Notes: generated by a model not told the origin, from the sequence alone. 64,000 nucleotides of DNA from Microthrixaceae bacterium (GCA_023957975.1 JAMLGM010000008.1:1-64000); one strand, 5' to 3'; shown: positions 17,220 through 25,985, counted from the first letter of the stretch. Numbers and translations are program-made.

Positions 17220-18152
17220 TCAGGTGGCGGGGAATTCGGTGGCGGGGAATTCGGCGATGACCTCGCGGCCGAATCGTTCGATGGTGTCGATGAGTTCGGC
17301 CCGGTTCTCGCCGCCGAGCGCCACGCTCGACCAGGTCACGCCGACCGCTTCGAGGGCGCTCAGCCGGCTGCACTGGTGATCGCGTGACGCTGCGATGTCG
17401 CTGAGCAGCGCCTCGGACCAGCAGATGTCGAACGCATCACCTGGGGCATCGCCGCCGAGAGTGCGCAGTTCCCGCACCCGCCCGATACCCGCCGCGAGGT
17501 CGTCGACCGATTCGATCGCTGCGGTACGCGACGCCTTTGCGTACCCGGAGGTGTGGAAGGGGGCCCAGCCATCGTGGCGGGCCGCCCGGCGCATCGCCGC
17601 GGTGCTGTTGCCTCCGACCCACACCGGTGGTCGGCGACCGGTTACCGAGCGGGGCCGCAACCGCACGCCGCGGGCGGAGAACCCCTCGCCCTCCCACACG
17701 ACGTCGTCGTCGCCGTACACCGCGTCGAGCACGGCGAGCGCCTCGTCGAGTTGCGCTCCGCGGCTGGCGAAATCGATCCCGAGTGCGGCGAATTCGGGCT
17801 TCAGGTATCCGGCCGCCACCCCGAGGATCAGCCGGTTTCCCGAGAGGACGTCGAGACTGTGCACGCTCTTGGCCCCGAGGAACGGGTTGCGGTAGGCAGC
17901 GACATAGATGTTGGTGTGCAGCGCGATGTTGGGATCGGCGGTCGCAGCGATGCCGAGGGCGACGAACGGGTCGAGCGCATGGTGGCCGCCGTGGTCGAGC
18001 CATTTGGCGTCGGGCGCGGGGTGGTCGGTGACGTAGACCGCTGCGAAGCCTGCCCGGGCGGCCGCAGCGGTCACCTCGGTGATTGCTGCGAGCGAGACGA
18101 ACTCCTCGGCCTGATCAACTCGTTGGGTTGGTAGCTCCAAAGAGAACCGCAT
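17220..18152 (-). CDS. LLM class (F420-type) oxidoreductase
   Basis: 310 residues of the luciferase-like monooxygenase family. Features: MRFSLELPTQ start, AGFAAVYVTDHP near residue 35, VAAYRNPFLGAKS near 84, LILGVAAGYLKPEF near 106, and PPVWVGGNSTAAMRRAARHDGW near 175-196. Such proteins oxidise or reduce organic substrates with F420H2 or FMNH2; F420 is more likely in this lineage. AAGGAG lies nine bases before the ATG. The C-terminus ends EFPAT-EFPAT because of a 15-bp tandem duplication at 17223-17252. Divergent from the crotonase at 18366. Confidence 0.88.
   Translation of the reverse strand: MRFSLELPTQRVDQAEEFVSLAAITEVTAAAARAGFAAVYVTDHPAPDAKWLDHGGHHALDPFVALGIAATADPNIALHTNIYVAAYRNPFLGAKSVHSLDVLSGNRLILGVAAGYLKPEFAALGIDFASRGAQLDEALAVLDAVYGDDDVVWEGEGFSARGVRLRPRSVTGRRPPVWVGGNSTAAMRRAARHDGWAPFHTSGYAKASRTAAIESVDDLAAGIGRVRELRTLGGDAPGDAFDICWSEALLSDIAASRDHQCSRLSALEAVGVTWSSVALGGENRAELIDTIERFGREVIAEFPATEFPAT
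17223..17252 (-). repeat. 15-bp in-frame tandem duplication
   Basis: GGTGGCGGGGAATTC occurs twice in a row and encodes EFPAT twice at the C-terminus of the LLM protein. Probably recent slippage. Confidence 0.95.
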
Positions 18153-18206
18153 CTACCTCTGCTCCTTCGTCATCGACCAGGCCCCGGCCATCATGCCTGC
18201 CCATCT

Positions 18207-18266
18207 TGCCTGTTCTCCGATAACGAGTGGTCGTGATCACGACCACTCGTTATCGGAGGACAGGCA
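18207..18266. repeat. 50-bp palindrome family A, copy A4
   Basis: 60-bp palindrome with one mismatch (T18214 against G18259, a wobble pair if transcribed). The core has AACGAGTGG with matching CCACTCGTT, a paired change relative to other copies (AACCAGTGG/CCACTGGTT). It lies between divergent genes, so it is not downstream of either. Confidence 0.96.
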
Positions 18267-18279
18267 GCGCGGGGCGATT

Positions 18280-18317
18280 GGAAAGTCTTATGCTCCTATA
18301 CTGAAAGTGAGACTTTA
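18280..18317. promoter_or_regulatory. paired GAAAGT-N3-ACTTT operator over a promoter
   Basis: GGAAAGT-CTT-ATGCTCC (18280) and TGAAAGT-GAG-ACTTTACC (18302) have their AAAGT halves 22 bp apart. The second is a perfect inverted repeat. A TATACT -10-like hexamer at 18297-18302 lies between them, so a bound repressor would block it. Upstream of the crotonase at 18366. Confidence 0.55.
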
Positions 18318-18365
18318 CCCGGGGTGGCAGCAACGGCCGCCGCCTGGGTGGAAACAGGGGGACAG

Positions 18366-19193
18366 GTGCAGACCGACTTCATCGATTACGCCGTCGACGA
18401 CGCGATCGCGACGATCACGTTGACGCGAACAGCGGCGGCCAACGCCGTATCGCTCGAGATGCTCGACGATCTCGACGAGGCCTTCCAGATGGCGACGGTC
18501 GACCCAGAGGTGCGGGTCATCATTCTCCAGGCCGATGGCAAGCACTTCTGTGCCGGACACGACATCACCTCGGTCGGCAACGATGAGCAGCCGACGAAGT
18601 GGACGCTGTCGAACATCATCGAGATCGAGGCCAAGCGCTACCTCGAGTATTCGCTGCGGTGGCGCAACGTCCCCAAGCCGACCCTCGCCGCGGTGCAGGG
18701 CGTGTGCATCGCAGGCGGCCTCATGTTGGCGTGGCCGTGCGACCTCATCATCGCCGCCGACAACGCCCGGTTCTCCGACCCGGTGGTCGCCATGGGCATC
18801 GGCGGCGTCGAGTACCACGGCCACACCTGGGAGTGGGGTCCGCGCAAGGCGAAGGAACTGCTGTTCACCGGTCGGGCGATGACCGCCCAGGAGGCGTTCG
18901 AGGGTGGCATGGTCACCAAGGTCGTCGCGCTCGACGATCTGCGTTCCGAGACCCGTGCGCTCGCCGAGACGATCGCCAAACAGCACCCGTTCGCCCTTCG
19001 TCAGGCGAAGCGCGCCGTCAACCAGACCCTCGATGTGCAGGGGTTCTACGCCGCCATTCAGTCGGTGTTCGACATCCATCAGACCGGCCACGGCAACGCC
19101 ATCAGCGAAACCGGCCTGCCGATCATGATGCTGCTCGACGGCATGAAGGAACAGGTCAACAAGCCGGCGCTGAAGAACGCCGACGAGCGATAG
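18366..19193 (+). CDS. enoyl-CoA hydratase/isomerase family protein
   Basis: 275 residues, crotonase fold: LTRTAAANAV, the first oxyanion segment KHFCAGHDIT near residue 60, the second GVCIAGGLMLAWPCDLI near 114-130, then FSDPVVAMGIGGVEYHGHTWEW, which lacks both hydratase glutamates. The exact reaction is therefore uncertain (isomerase, hydrolase or hydratase). GTG 18366 is chosen because AGGGGGA lies just upstream; an earlier in-frame GTG has no ribosome site. Nine bases separate it from the amidohydrolase that follows, so both are likely under the operator at 18280. Confidence 0.88.
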   Translation: MQTDFIDYAVDDAIATITLTRTAAANAVSLEMLDDLDEAFQMATVDPEVRVIILQADGKHFCAGHDITSVGNDEQPTKWTLSNIIEIEAKRYLEYSLRWRNVPKPTLAAVQGVCIAGGLMLAWPCDLIIAADNARFSDPVVAMGIGGVEYHGHTWEWGPRKAKELLFTGRAMTAQEAFEGGMVTKVVALDDLRSETRALAETIAKQHPFALRQAKRAVNQTLDVQGFYAAIQSVFDIHQTGHGNAISETGLPIMMLLDGMKEQVNKPALKNADER

Positions 19194-19202
19194 GAGCAAT
19201 CG

Positions 19203-20492
19203 ATGAAGACCCAAGACATGGTGCTCGTCAGCGTCGACGATCACGTGGTCGAACCGCCCCACCTGTTCGAGGGCAGGTTGCCGGCGAAGTACGTCGACCT
19301 CGCGCCGAAGTTCATCACCCGCTCCGACGGATCGAACGCCTGGGTCTATGAGGGCAACGAAATCTCCAACGTCGCGCTCAACGCCGTGTCGGGTCGCCCC
19401 CGCGAGGAGTACGGCATCGAACCGACCTCGTTCGACGAACTGCGGCCCGGCACCTACGACATCGACATGCGCGTCAAAGACATGGACGCCAACGGCGTGT
19501 TGGGCTCGCTGTGTTTCCCGTCGTTCCCCCAGTTCTGCGGTCAGCTGTTCGCCCGGACGAAGGACAAAGACGTCGCGCTCGCGATGGTGCAGGCCTACAA
19601 CGACTGGCACATCGACGAGTGGTGCGGCACCCACCCGGGCCGCTTCATCCCGTGCCCGCTCCCCGCGATCTGGGACCCGGAGGTGCTGGCGGGCGAGGTG
19701 CGGCGCACCGCGGCCAAGGGTGCTCGTGCGGTCACCTTCTCCGAGAACCCCTCAAAGCTCGGCTGGCCGAGCCTGCATTCGGATCACTGGGATCCGTTCT
19801 GGAAGGCGTGTTCGGAGGAGGGGGTCGTGGTGTGCATGCACATCGGTTCCTCGAGCGCGCTCGTCATCACTGCACCGGATGCCCCGATCGACTGCCTCAT
19901 CACCCTCACCCCGATCAACATCGTGCAGGCGGCCACCGACCTCACCTGGTCGCCGGTATTGCGCAAATTCCCCGACCTCAAAATCGCCCTGTCCGAAGGT
20001 GGCATCGGGTGGGTGCCGTACTTCCTGGAACGGATCGACTACCAGTACAAACAGCACCACATCTGGACCGGACAGGACTTCGGCGGTCGTCTGCCGAGCG
20101 AGGTGTTCTCCGAGCAGATCCTGACCTGTTTCATCGACGATCGCTTCGGTGTCGCGAGCCGCGGCTACATCAACATGGACAACGTGATGTGGGAATGCGA
20201 CTACCCCCACTCCGACTCGACCTGGCCGAACTCGCCCGAGCAACTCGCCGAGCACTTCGACGGCGTGAGCGACTTCGACATCGACCGCATCACGCACCTC
20301 AACGCCATGAAGCACTTCGGGTTCGACCCGTTCTCGGTGCTCGGCGGCCGCGAGAACTGCACGGTGGCTGCGTTGCGGGCGAACGCCGCGGGCCACGACG
20401 TGTCGATCCGTTCGACCAAGGCAAAGGTCAACAGCGGCAATGTCGTGCGTTCAAACGAGCTCGGAGCGGCGCTCGCACGCTCCAACGACTGA
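19203..20492 (+). CDS. amidohydrolase family protein, long form
   Basis: 429 residues, Amidohydrolase_2. Starts MVLVSVDDHVVEPPHLF (Asp/His metal segment near residues 12-15). Later blocks: YNDWHIDEWCGTHPGRF near 135-151, VVCMHIGSSS (candidate metal His, near 218), and WECDYPHSDSTWP (C-terminal Asp, near 328). It differs from the 390-residue trio and resembles actinobacterial long-form members found beside FadD/FadE genes. AGGAG lies upstream. It follows the crotonase in one transcription unit. Substrate unknown. Confidence 0.9.
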   Translation: MKTQDMVLVSVDDHVVEPPHLFEGRLPAKYVDLAPKFITRSDGSNAWVYEGNEISNVALNAVSGRPREEYGIEPTSFDELRPGTYDIDMRVKDMDANGVLGSLCFPSFPQFCGQLFARTKDKDVALAMVQAYNDWHIDEWCGTHPGRFIPCPLPAIWDPEVLAGEVRRTAAKGARAVTFSENPSKLGWPSLHSDHWDPFWKACSEEGVVVCMHIGSSSALVITAPDAPIDCLITLTPINIVQAATDLTWSPVLRKFPDLKIALSEGGIGWVPYFLERIDYQYKQHHIWTGQDFGGRLPSEVFSEQILTCFIDDRFGVASRGYINMDNVMWECDYPHSDSTWPNSPEQLAEHFDGVSDFDIDRITHLNAMKHFGFDPFSVLGGRENCTVAALRANAAGHDVSIRSTKAKVNSGNVVRSNELGAALARSND

Positions 20493-20576
20493 AGGCGAAG
20501 GGTCGACACGATCATGTTCGGGGAGTCCGCTGATACGCTGAACCTTCTGTCAGCACCGAGGGATTTCTCTACGACG

Positions 20577-21356
20577 ATGGTCGATTCGCCCAAGCAAACC
20601 AGCCCTGCCGCCGGGTCGGTGAAACGCCGCGAAAAGCCCCAGCAGGTGGCCGACACGCTGCGGCAGATGATCGTGTCGGGGGAGTTCGAAGAAGGGGAGT
20701 TGCTCGGCAACGAGGCAGAGCTCATCGAGCGGTTCTCGGTGTCGCGGCCCTCGCTTCGCGAGGCGCTGCGGATTCTCGAAACCGAGGGGCTGATCAGCGT
20801 GCGGCGCGGCGTGCTCGGCGGGGTGGTGGTGCATCACCCCGATCAACGCCAGACCGCTCGCACCGCGGCCCTCGTGTTGGCATCGCGCAACGTCGCGCTC
20901 GCCGACGTGTACGCGGCCCGCACGATCATCGAACCGGCGGCGGTGCGCACGGTTGCGGCGTCGCGCGGGCACAAGGCAGCGGCGAAACGACTTCGCGCGT
21001 TGATCGAGGCCCAGGAAGAGTCGATCGGCGACCCGGCCGCCCTGGGTGTTGCGAATGCACGGTTTCACGCGGAACTGGTCGCGCTGGCCGACAACCAGAC
21101 GCTCATCATCGTCAACGAGATGCTCAACGAAGTGGTCGAACGAGCGGTCGCAGCGGTGAGCGGGGCCGATGAGAGCGAGGAGTCGATCGCCTGGCGTCGC
21201 CGGGGTACCCGGTCGCAGCGCCGACTCGTCGAACTCATCGCGGATGGCAAGGCCGAGGAGGCCGAGGAACATTGGCGGGCGCACATGGCGGTCGTCGGCC
21301 GGGTGCTGCTCGGCCACAAAGCCCAAACCGTTGTCGACCTGATGGATCACGTGTGA
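20577..21356 (+). CDS. FadR/GntR family regulator with FCD domain
   Basis: 259 residues. Winged helix near 17-72 (VADTLRQMIVSGEF, then FSVSRPSLREALRILETEGL and VRRG), followed by an all-helical FCD effector domain with metal/ligand residues such as the His in ARFHAELV. ATG 20577 is taken as the start; an in-frame ATG at 20514 gives 21 extra residues without family support. GntR operators have GT-Nx-AC cores, and the repeated GAAAGT-N3-ACTTT sites in this window fit that, making this protein the best candidate for their regulator (inference). Overlaps the TetR gene by GTGA. Confidence 0.88.
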   Translation: MVDSPKQTSPAAGSVKRREKPQQVADTLRQMIVSGEFEEGELLGNEAELIERFSVSRPSLREALRILETEGLISVRRGVLGGVVVHHPDQRQTARTAALVLASRNVALADVYAARTIIEPAAVRTVAASRGHKAAAKRLRALIEAQEESIGDPAALGVANARFHAELVALADNQTLIIVNEMLNEVVERAVAAVSGADESEESIAWRRRGTRSQRRLVELIADGKAEEAEEHWRAHMAVVGRVLLGHKAQTVVDLMDHV

Positions 21357-22132
21357 ACGACCCAACCCCGGATTCCACAACCGACGTCTTGGAAGCCGAC
21401 TGGCAGCGCCGCGTCGTGGGGCGTTCGCTGCGCAGCGCCACCGAGCGCTCCGTCGACCGCGGCTACAGCCTGATCCTTGCGGCGCAAAAGGTGATCGAGC
21501 GTTCCAACGGCGCAGATGTCACGGTTCAGGAGATCGCGGACGAAGCCGGCCAGTCGCTTCGCACCCTGTATCAGTACTTCGAGAGCAAGGACGATCTGTT
21601 GCTCGCCGTGTTCGAGGAGGCGATGCGGATCTACGCCCGGATGATCACAGAGGCGGTGGCCGACCTCTCCACTCCGCTCGAACGGCTCGGCGGCGTGTTG
21701 TTGTCGGCGGTGCTGATGCCGGAATTCAGCCGTCCGAGCCAGGATCGCGGGCTGAGCCGACTGAGACTGAAGCTCGCTGAATCCGAGCCGGACCGGGTGG
21801 CCGACGCTCAGCGAAACGTCGCGGCGATCCTGATCGGTGCGGTTCGCGACGCGGTGGCGAGCGGCGACATCACCAACGTCGATCCCGAGACGTCGACATT
21901 CACACTGATGTCGATGAACACGACCTTCATCACCGCCGAGGTGCTCGGCAACGACGCCGGGATGCGCCGTCCGACGGCATACGCGAACACGTTGTTTTGC
22001 CTGCGGGGCCTCGGCGCGAGCGTGGACGAAGAATGGCTGAGCGGCGTCGAGGCGCGTCTGCGGTTGCCGGTTCGCCGGAGTCGCAACTCGAAGAAGACGG
22101 CGCCGAAGAAGTCCGCGGCCCGCAACAGCTGA
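21353..22132 (+). CDS. TetR family transcriptional regulator
   Basis: 259 residues. The N-terminal helix-turn-helix (AAQKVIERSNGADVTVQEIA, then AGQSLRTLYQYF) is near residues 42-85; the C-terminal domain is helical and the tail is Lys/Ser-rich (RNSKKTAPKKSAARNS), which may add nonspecific DNA affinity. GTG overlaps the stop of the FCD regulator, so two different regulators are co-expressed, which is less common than a single one. Likely involved in control of the surrounding catabolic genes. Confidence 0.9.
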   Translation: MNDPTPDSTTDVLEADWQRRVVGRSLRSATERSVDRGYSLILAAQKVIERSNGADVTVQEIADEAGQSLRTLYQYFESKDDLLLAVFEEAMRIYARMITEAVADLSTPLERLGGVLLSAVLMPEFSRPSQDRGLSRLRLKLAESEPDRVADAQRNVAAILIGAVRDAVASGDITNVDPETSTFTLMSMNTTFITAEVLGNDAGMRRPTAYANTLFCLRGLGASVDEEWLSGVEARLRLPVRRSRNSKKTAPKKSAARNS

Positions 22133-22170
22133 CGCGCCCGCCGCGCCCGCTCCGCCTGTTGCGCCGTTTC

Positions 22171-22228
22171 GCCTGTTCTCCGATAACCAGTGGTCGTGAT
22201 CACGACCACTGGTTATCGGGAAACAGGC
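22171..22228. repeat. 50-bp palindrome family A, copy A5
   Basis: 58-bp palindrome with two mismatches in the right arm (GGGAAAC instead of GGAGAAC), 38 bp after the TetR stop and before the AbrB/PIN module. Confidence 0.95.
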
Positions 22229-22278
22229 CGGTGGGTGGGCATGCCGGTGAGTGGCGGCGGACGGTTATACTCGGCGGT

Positions 22279-22509
22279 ATGACTCACCGCGTTGGGCCGA
22301 AGGGTCAGGTCGTCATCCCGAAGCAGATCCGCGACGAACTCGGCATCGAACCCGGTGACGAGGTGAGCTTCTGGCGAGACGGCGACCACGTCGAAGTGCG
22401 GCCGGTGCGCGGCCGTCGGCCGCTTCGCGGTCGCTTCGAAGGTGCAGCGCTGGTCGATGTCTTGGCCGAGGAGCGCGAAGCTGACCGACGACGCGAGTCG
22501 ACGCGGTGA
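22279..22509 (+). CDS. AbrB/SpoVT-type antitoxin
   Basis: 76 residues. The swapped-hairpin DNA-binding domain is at the N-terminus: VGPKGQVVIPKQIRDELGI, then EPGDEVSFWRDGDHVEV. The C-terminal tail (residues 48-76) would wrap the toxin. GTGA overlap with the PIN gene shows coupling. Expected to neutralise the PIN ribonuclease and repress its own promoter. Confidence 0.9.
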   Translation: MTHRVGPKGQVVIPKQIRDELGIEPGDEVSFWRDGDHVEVRPVRGRRPLRGRFEGAALVDVLAEEREADRRRESTR

Positions 22510-22895
22510 ACGTCGTCCTCGATTCCTGGGCGGTGTTGCGATACCTGGAGAACACCGATCCGGCGGCGTCGCTCGTGGCCGAACTCCTGGAGGATCGACG
22601 ACCGTTGATGTCGTGGATCAATCTGGGTGAGGTCTATTACGTCGTTCGGCGAATGTTCGGTGAGTCGGAGGCCATGGAGACGGTGCGCGACCTGCGGGCT
22701 CGGGTCGAGGCCGTGCTGCCGGATGAATCGCTTGTGCTGGCTGCCGCCCGAATCAAGGCCGACGTCGCAATGTCCTACGCCGACGCGTTCGCCGCATCGC
22801 TCGCTCAGACCCGGGCTGCCACATTGTGGACCGGCGATCCCGAGCTTCTCGTCGAGGGCTCCGCTTGGCAGTGGCGAGACCTTCGCGGTCGGTAG
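22506..22895 (+). CDS. PIN-domain toxin (VapC-like)
   Basis: 129 residues, the usual VapC length. VVLDSWAVLRYL (first Asp, residue 6), INLGEVYYVV (Glu near 42), MSYADAFAASLA (Asp near 93), and LWTGDPEL (Asp near 111) complete the acidic set of a Mg-dependent ribonuclease. GTG start overlaps the antitoxin stop. It converges with the P450 gene across palindrome A6. Confidence 0.92.
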   Translation: MNVVLDSWAVLRYLENTDPAASLVAELLEDRRPLMSWINLGEVYYVVRRMFGESEAMETVRDLRARVEAVLPDESLVLAAARIKADVAMSYADAFAASLAQTRAATLWTGDPELLVEGSAWQWRDLRGR

Positions 22896-22912
22896 CAGTG
22901 CGTCGCTGACTC

Positions 22913-22962
22913 GTTCTCCGATAACCAGTGGTCGTGATCACGACCACTGGTTATCGGAGAAC
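22913..22962. repeat. 50-bp palindrome family A, copy A6
   Basis: Perfect 50-bp palindrome, exactly the conserved core, between convergent genes (17 bp after the PIN stop, 31 bp from the P450 stop). Confidence 0.97.
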
Positions 22963-22993
22963 AGGCCGGTCGGCCGGTCAGCGGGTCAGCCGG

Positions 22994-24202
22994 TCAGGAG
23001 CGGGCGCGAACTGGGACGTTCGAGAACCCCGCCACGTTCGACATCGTCACCCGTTCGAGCCCGTCATGGTCGACCTCGAGGCGGGTCCAACGCTTGGCGA
23101 GCTCCTCGATCGCGATACGGCTTTCGGTGCGGGCCAGTGCGGCGCCCAGGCAACTGTGTACGCCGTGGCCGAAGCCGAGCGACACCGCCGGCGGTCGGTC
23201 GATGTTGAACTCGTCGGGGTTGTCGAACTGGCGCTCGTCGCGAGTGGCTGCACCCGTCAACAACAGCACCGGAAACCCGGCGGGAATGGTGCCGCCCGAG
23301 AACGTGCGCTCGGCGGTGGAGTAGCGGCCCTGGTACTGCGACGGCGGCTGGATGCGCAGGATCTCCTCGACCGCTGCGGGGATGAGCGAGTGGTCGTTAC
23401 GGATGCGTTGCCACACGTCGGGGTGCTCGTCGAACAACACGACCGCATTCGCCACCAGCTTCGTCACGGTCTCTGCGCCAGCACCGCCCAACAGCGTGGC
23501 GAACCCCGAGATCTCGCGGTCGGTGAGTTGAGTCGACTCGCCGTCGGAGCGCTCGACCGACACCTGGGTGAGCTTCGACAACATGTCGTCGGTCGGGTTC
23601 GCTCGTTTCTCCTTGGTGAGTTCGAGGAAGTACACGGCCATCTCGATCATGGCGTGGGCACCCTCGGGGGTCGGATCCATCTGGCCGGGCTCGCGATGCA
23701 AGGTGATGTCGAGCCAGTGGCGGATCTGCTGGCGTTCGCCCTCTGGCACCCCGACCATGCGCGAGATGATCTCGACGGGGAACAACGCGGAGAAATCCTG
23801 AACGACATCGAAGGTGTCGCGCTCGCCGATCTCGTCGAGCACCCCGGCGATCACCTCGCGGATCATCGGCTCGATCGCAGCCATGGCTCGGGGCGTGAAC
23901 ACGCGGCTGACGAGGCCCCGGAAGCGATCGTGCTCGGGCGGGTCCATCATGATGATGAAACCGAGCGCCTTGATGAGCTCGGGGTCGGTGTTCAGCGTGG
24001 AGAGATCGACGCCATGGGCGCTCGAGTAGGTCTTCCAGTCTCGGTGGGCGGCCACGACGTCCTCGAAACGCGACAACGCATAGAACCCGTACTTCTCGTT
24101 GAAGTACAGCGGTGCCTCGTCTCGAAGACGTCGATAGGTCTCGTACGGACTGTTGAAGAACTCTGGCGAGAACGGATCGAACTCGACCGACGTGGCCGTC
24201 AT
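22994..24202 (-). CDS. cytochrome P450
   Basis: 402 residues, soluble bacterial P450 length. I-helix LLGGAGAETVTKL near residue 240, EXXR in EEILR near 283, and the heme loop GFGHGVHSCLG with the Cys ligand near residue 351. MMDPPEHDRFRGL near 95 is typical of actinobacterial CYPs. The frame stays open far upstream antisense to the ligase gene, but the ATG at 24202 has GGGGGTT just before it and begins the normal N-terminus. Probably hydroxylates or epoxidises the cluster's substrate; redox partners are not seen here. Confidence 0.93.
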   Translation of the reverse strand: MTATSVEFDPFSPEFFNSPYETYRRLRDEAPLYFNEKYGFYALSRFEDVVAAHRDWKTYSSAHGVDLSTLNTDPELIKALGFIIMMDPPEHDRFRGLVSRVFTPRAMAAIEPMIREVIAGVLDEIGERDTFDVVQDFSALFPVEIISRMVGVPEGERQQIRHWLDITLHREPGQMDPTPEGAHAMIEMAVYFLELTKEKRANPTDDMLSKLTQVSVERSDGESTQLTDREISGFATLLGGAGAETVTKLVANAVVLFDEHPDVWQRIRNDHSLIPAAVEEILRIQPPSQYQGRYSTAERTFSGGTIPAGFPVLLLTGAATRDERQFDNPDEFNIDRPPAVSLGFGHGVHSCLGAALARTESRIAIEELAKRWTRLEVDHDGLERVTMSNVAGFSNVPVRARS

Positions 24203-24228
24203 GGCAACCCCCGTTGTTGACGCGATGG

Positions 24229-24264
24229 AAAGTTTCGCCTGCGCGATGAGAAAAGCGTCACTGT
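24229..24264. promoter_or_regulatory. weak paired GAAAGT-N3-ACTTT-like operator
   Basis: AAAGT half-site at 24229 (poor right half) and AAAGC-GTC-ACTGT at 24252, 23 bp apart like the stronger pairs at 8961 and 18280. Lies between the divergent P450 and ligase genes. Confidence 0.35.
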
Positions 24265-24340
24265 TCAAATCACGATAGTCTCGGTTTTTCCTCAGCGCAT
24301 CCGTGTGAGGTATGAAGTCCGCCACCTTCGGAGTGCCACC

Positions 24341-25891
24341 ATGCCCGACTCGCTGGAATTCCCGAGCCGATTCGCCATCGAAACCCCCGACCATCCGGCG
24401 ATCATCAACGCCTCCGACGGCCGGGTGGTGACCTACGCGCAACTCGACGACCGCTCGCTGCGGATCGCCAACCTCATGCGCTCGCTCGGCTTGGGGGTCG
24501 GCGATCACTTGGCGGTGCTCGTCGACAATCGGCCGGAGTTTCTCGAGATCGTGTGGGCCGGCCTGCGGTCGGGTCTGTTGGTCACGCCGATCAACTGGCA
24601 TCTGGGAGCGGACGAGGCGGCTTTCATCATCGACGATTGCGAGGCGCGAGTGCTGTTCGCGTCTGGGTCGGTGGCGGAGGTCGGTGCCACGATCGCGGCC
24701 TCCGACTCGGTGAGCCGGCTCGAAGGGCGATTCAGCGTCGGGGGGCCCATCGAGGGCTTCGTCGCACTGGACGATGCGATCGCCGACCAGCCGACGACCC
24801 CGCCGAGCGACGAGTGCGAGGGCAACTGGATGTTCTACTCCTCGGGCACCACCGCGCGGCCCAAAGGTGTGGTCCCGGCGTTCAACGGCCAACCCATCGG
24901 CACAGCGAATGGCTTCGCGATGCTCGTGAAGTTCCTCTACGGGGGCGATGAGACCTCGGTGTATCTCAGCCCAGCGCCCCTCTATCACGCGGCGCCGGCG
25001 GCATGGACCACCACGATGCATCGGCTCGGAGCGACCTCGGTGGTGATGGATCGCTTCGAGCCGCACGCGGTTCTTGCGGCGATCGAGAAGTACCGGGTGA
25101 CCCACGCACAGTTCGTACCGACCCACCTGGTGCGGCTGCTCAAGCTCTCCGAACAGGAGCGGGCGCGCTATGACTTGTCGAGTCTGCGCTGCGTCGTGCA
25201 CGCCGCGGCCCCGTGTCCGCCGGAGGTGAAACGTGCGGCGATGGAGTGGTTGGGGCCGATCGTGTACGAGTATTACTCGGGCAGTGAGGGCGTCGGGTTC
25301 TGCGCGGTCGGACCGCAGGAGTGGCTCGAGCGTCCGGGTTCGGTGGGCAAGTGCCTCACGGGGCCGGTGCACATCGTCGGTCCCGATGGGGAGGAAGTCG
25401 CGGTCGGCGAGGAGGGGGAGGTGTGGTTCGAACCACCCGGCCGCTTCGAATATCAGGGCAACGAGCCGGCGACGGCGCAGGCCTATGACCATCGCGGTTG
25501 GAGCACCCTTGGAGAGATGGGGCGCGTCGACGAGGAGGGCTACCTCTATTTGACCGGGCGGGCGTCGAACATGATCGTGTCGGGTGGGGTGAACATCTCG
25601 CCGCAGGAGTCTGAGGACGTGCTGATCGCCCATCCGGCGGTGGCAGATGTGGTGGTGCTGGGCGTTCCGCATCCAGATTTCGGCGAGGCGGTTCGGGCGG
25701 TCGTGCAGCCGGTCGAGGGTGCCCTGGCCCGTGCCGGGGAGGAGGCGCTGGGGGCCGAACTCATCGAGGCGTGTCGAGCACAACTCAGCCGCTACAAGTG
25801 CCCGACCTCGGTCGTGTTCGTCGAGGAGTTGCCGCGGTTGCCTACCGGCAAGCTCGTCAAACGCAAACTGCCCGCCTCGCTCCTGCGCTAA
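24341..25891 (+). CDS. AMP-binding acyl-CoA ligase
   Basis: 516 residues. P-loop YSSGTTARPKGVV near residue 165, YYSGSEGVG near 310, STLGEMG near 388 in place of the common TGD, and PTGKLVKRKL with the catalytic Lys near the C-terminus. ATG 24341 is chosen over an upstream in-frame start because GGAG lies 8-10 bases before it. Divergent from the P450. Activates a carboxylic acid to CoA; substrate unknown. Confidence 0.92.
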   Translation: MPDSLEFPSRFAIETPDHPAIINASDGRVVTYAQLDDRSLRIANLMRSLGLGVGDHLAVLVDNRPEFLEIVWAGLRSGLLVTPINWHLGADEAAFIIDDCEARVLFASGSVAEVGATIAASDSVSRLEGRFSVGGPIEGFVALDDAIADQPTTPPSDECEGNWMFYSSGTTARPKGVVPAFNGQPIGTANGFAMLVKFLYGGDETSVYLSPAPLYHAAPAAWTTTMHRLGATSVVMDRFEPHAVLAAIEKYRVTHAQFVPTHLVRLLKLSEQERARYDLSSLRCVVHAAAPCPPEVKRAAMEWLGPIVYEYYSGSEGVGFCAVGPQEWLERPGSVGKCLTGPVHIVGPDGEEVAVGEEGEVWFEPPGRFEYQGNEPATAQAYDHRGWSTLGEMGRVDEEGYLYLTGRASNMIVSGGVNISPQESEDVLIAHPAVADVVVLGVPHPDFGEAVRAVVQPVEGALARAGEEALGAELIEACRAQLSRYKCPTSVVFVEELPRLPTGKLVKRKLPASLLR

Positions 25892-25929
25892 CCGGCCCTC
25901 TCGCCCTCTGGCGTTCTGTACCCCCCTCT

Positions 25930-25985
25930 GGCGTTGTGTTGGTAATCGCGGTTGCTATGGGCACCGCGATTACCTACAGAACGCC
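25930..25985. repeat. 50-bp palindrome family B, copy B1
   Basis: 23-bp arms (GGCGTT...AACGCC) around a 10-nt centre, with two mismatches in the left arm. A partial extra left-arm copy (GGCGTTCTGTA) precedes it at 25910. It lies 38 bp after the ligase stop. Confidence 0.93.

Noticed and set aside
7566..22962. Family A repeats as a CRISPR array
   Set aside because: Copies are kilobases apart, separated by genes, fully palindromic and without spacers or cas genes.
24203..25783. A long open frame continuing upstream of the P450 on the minus strand
   Set aside because: It is antisense to the intact ligase gene, has no recognisable domains, and the P450 has a good ribosome site at 24202.
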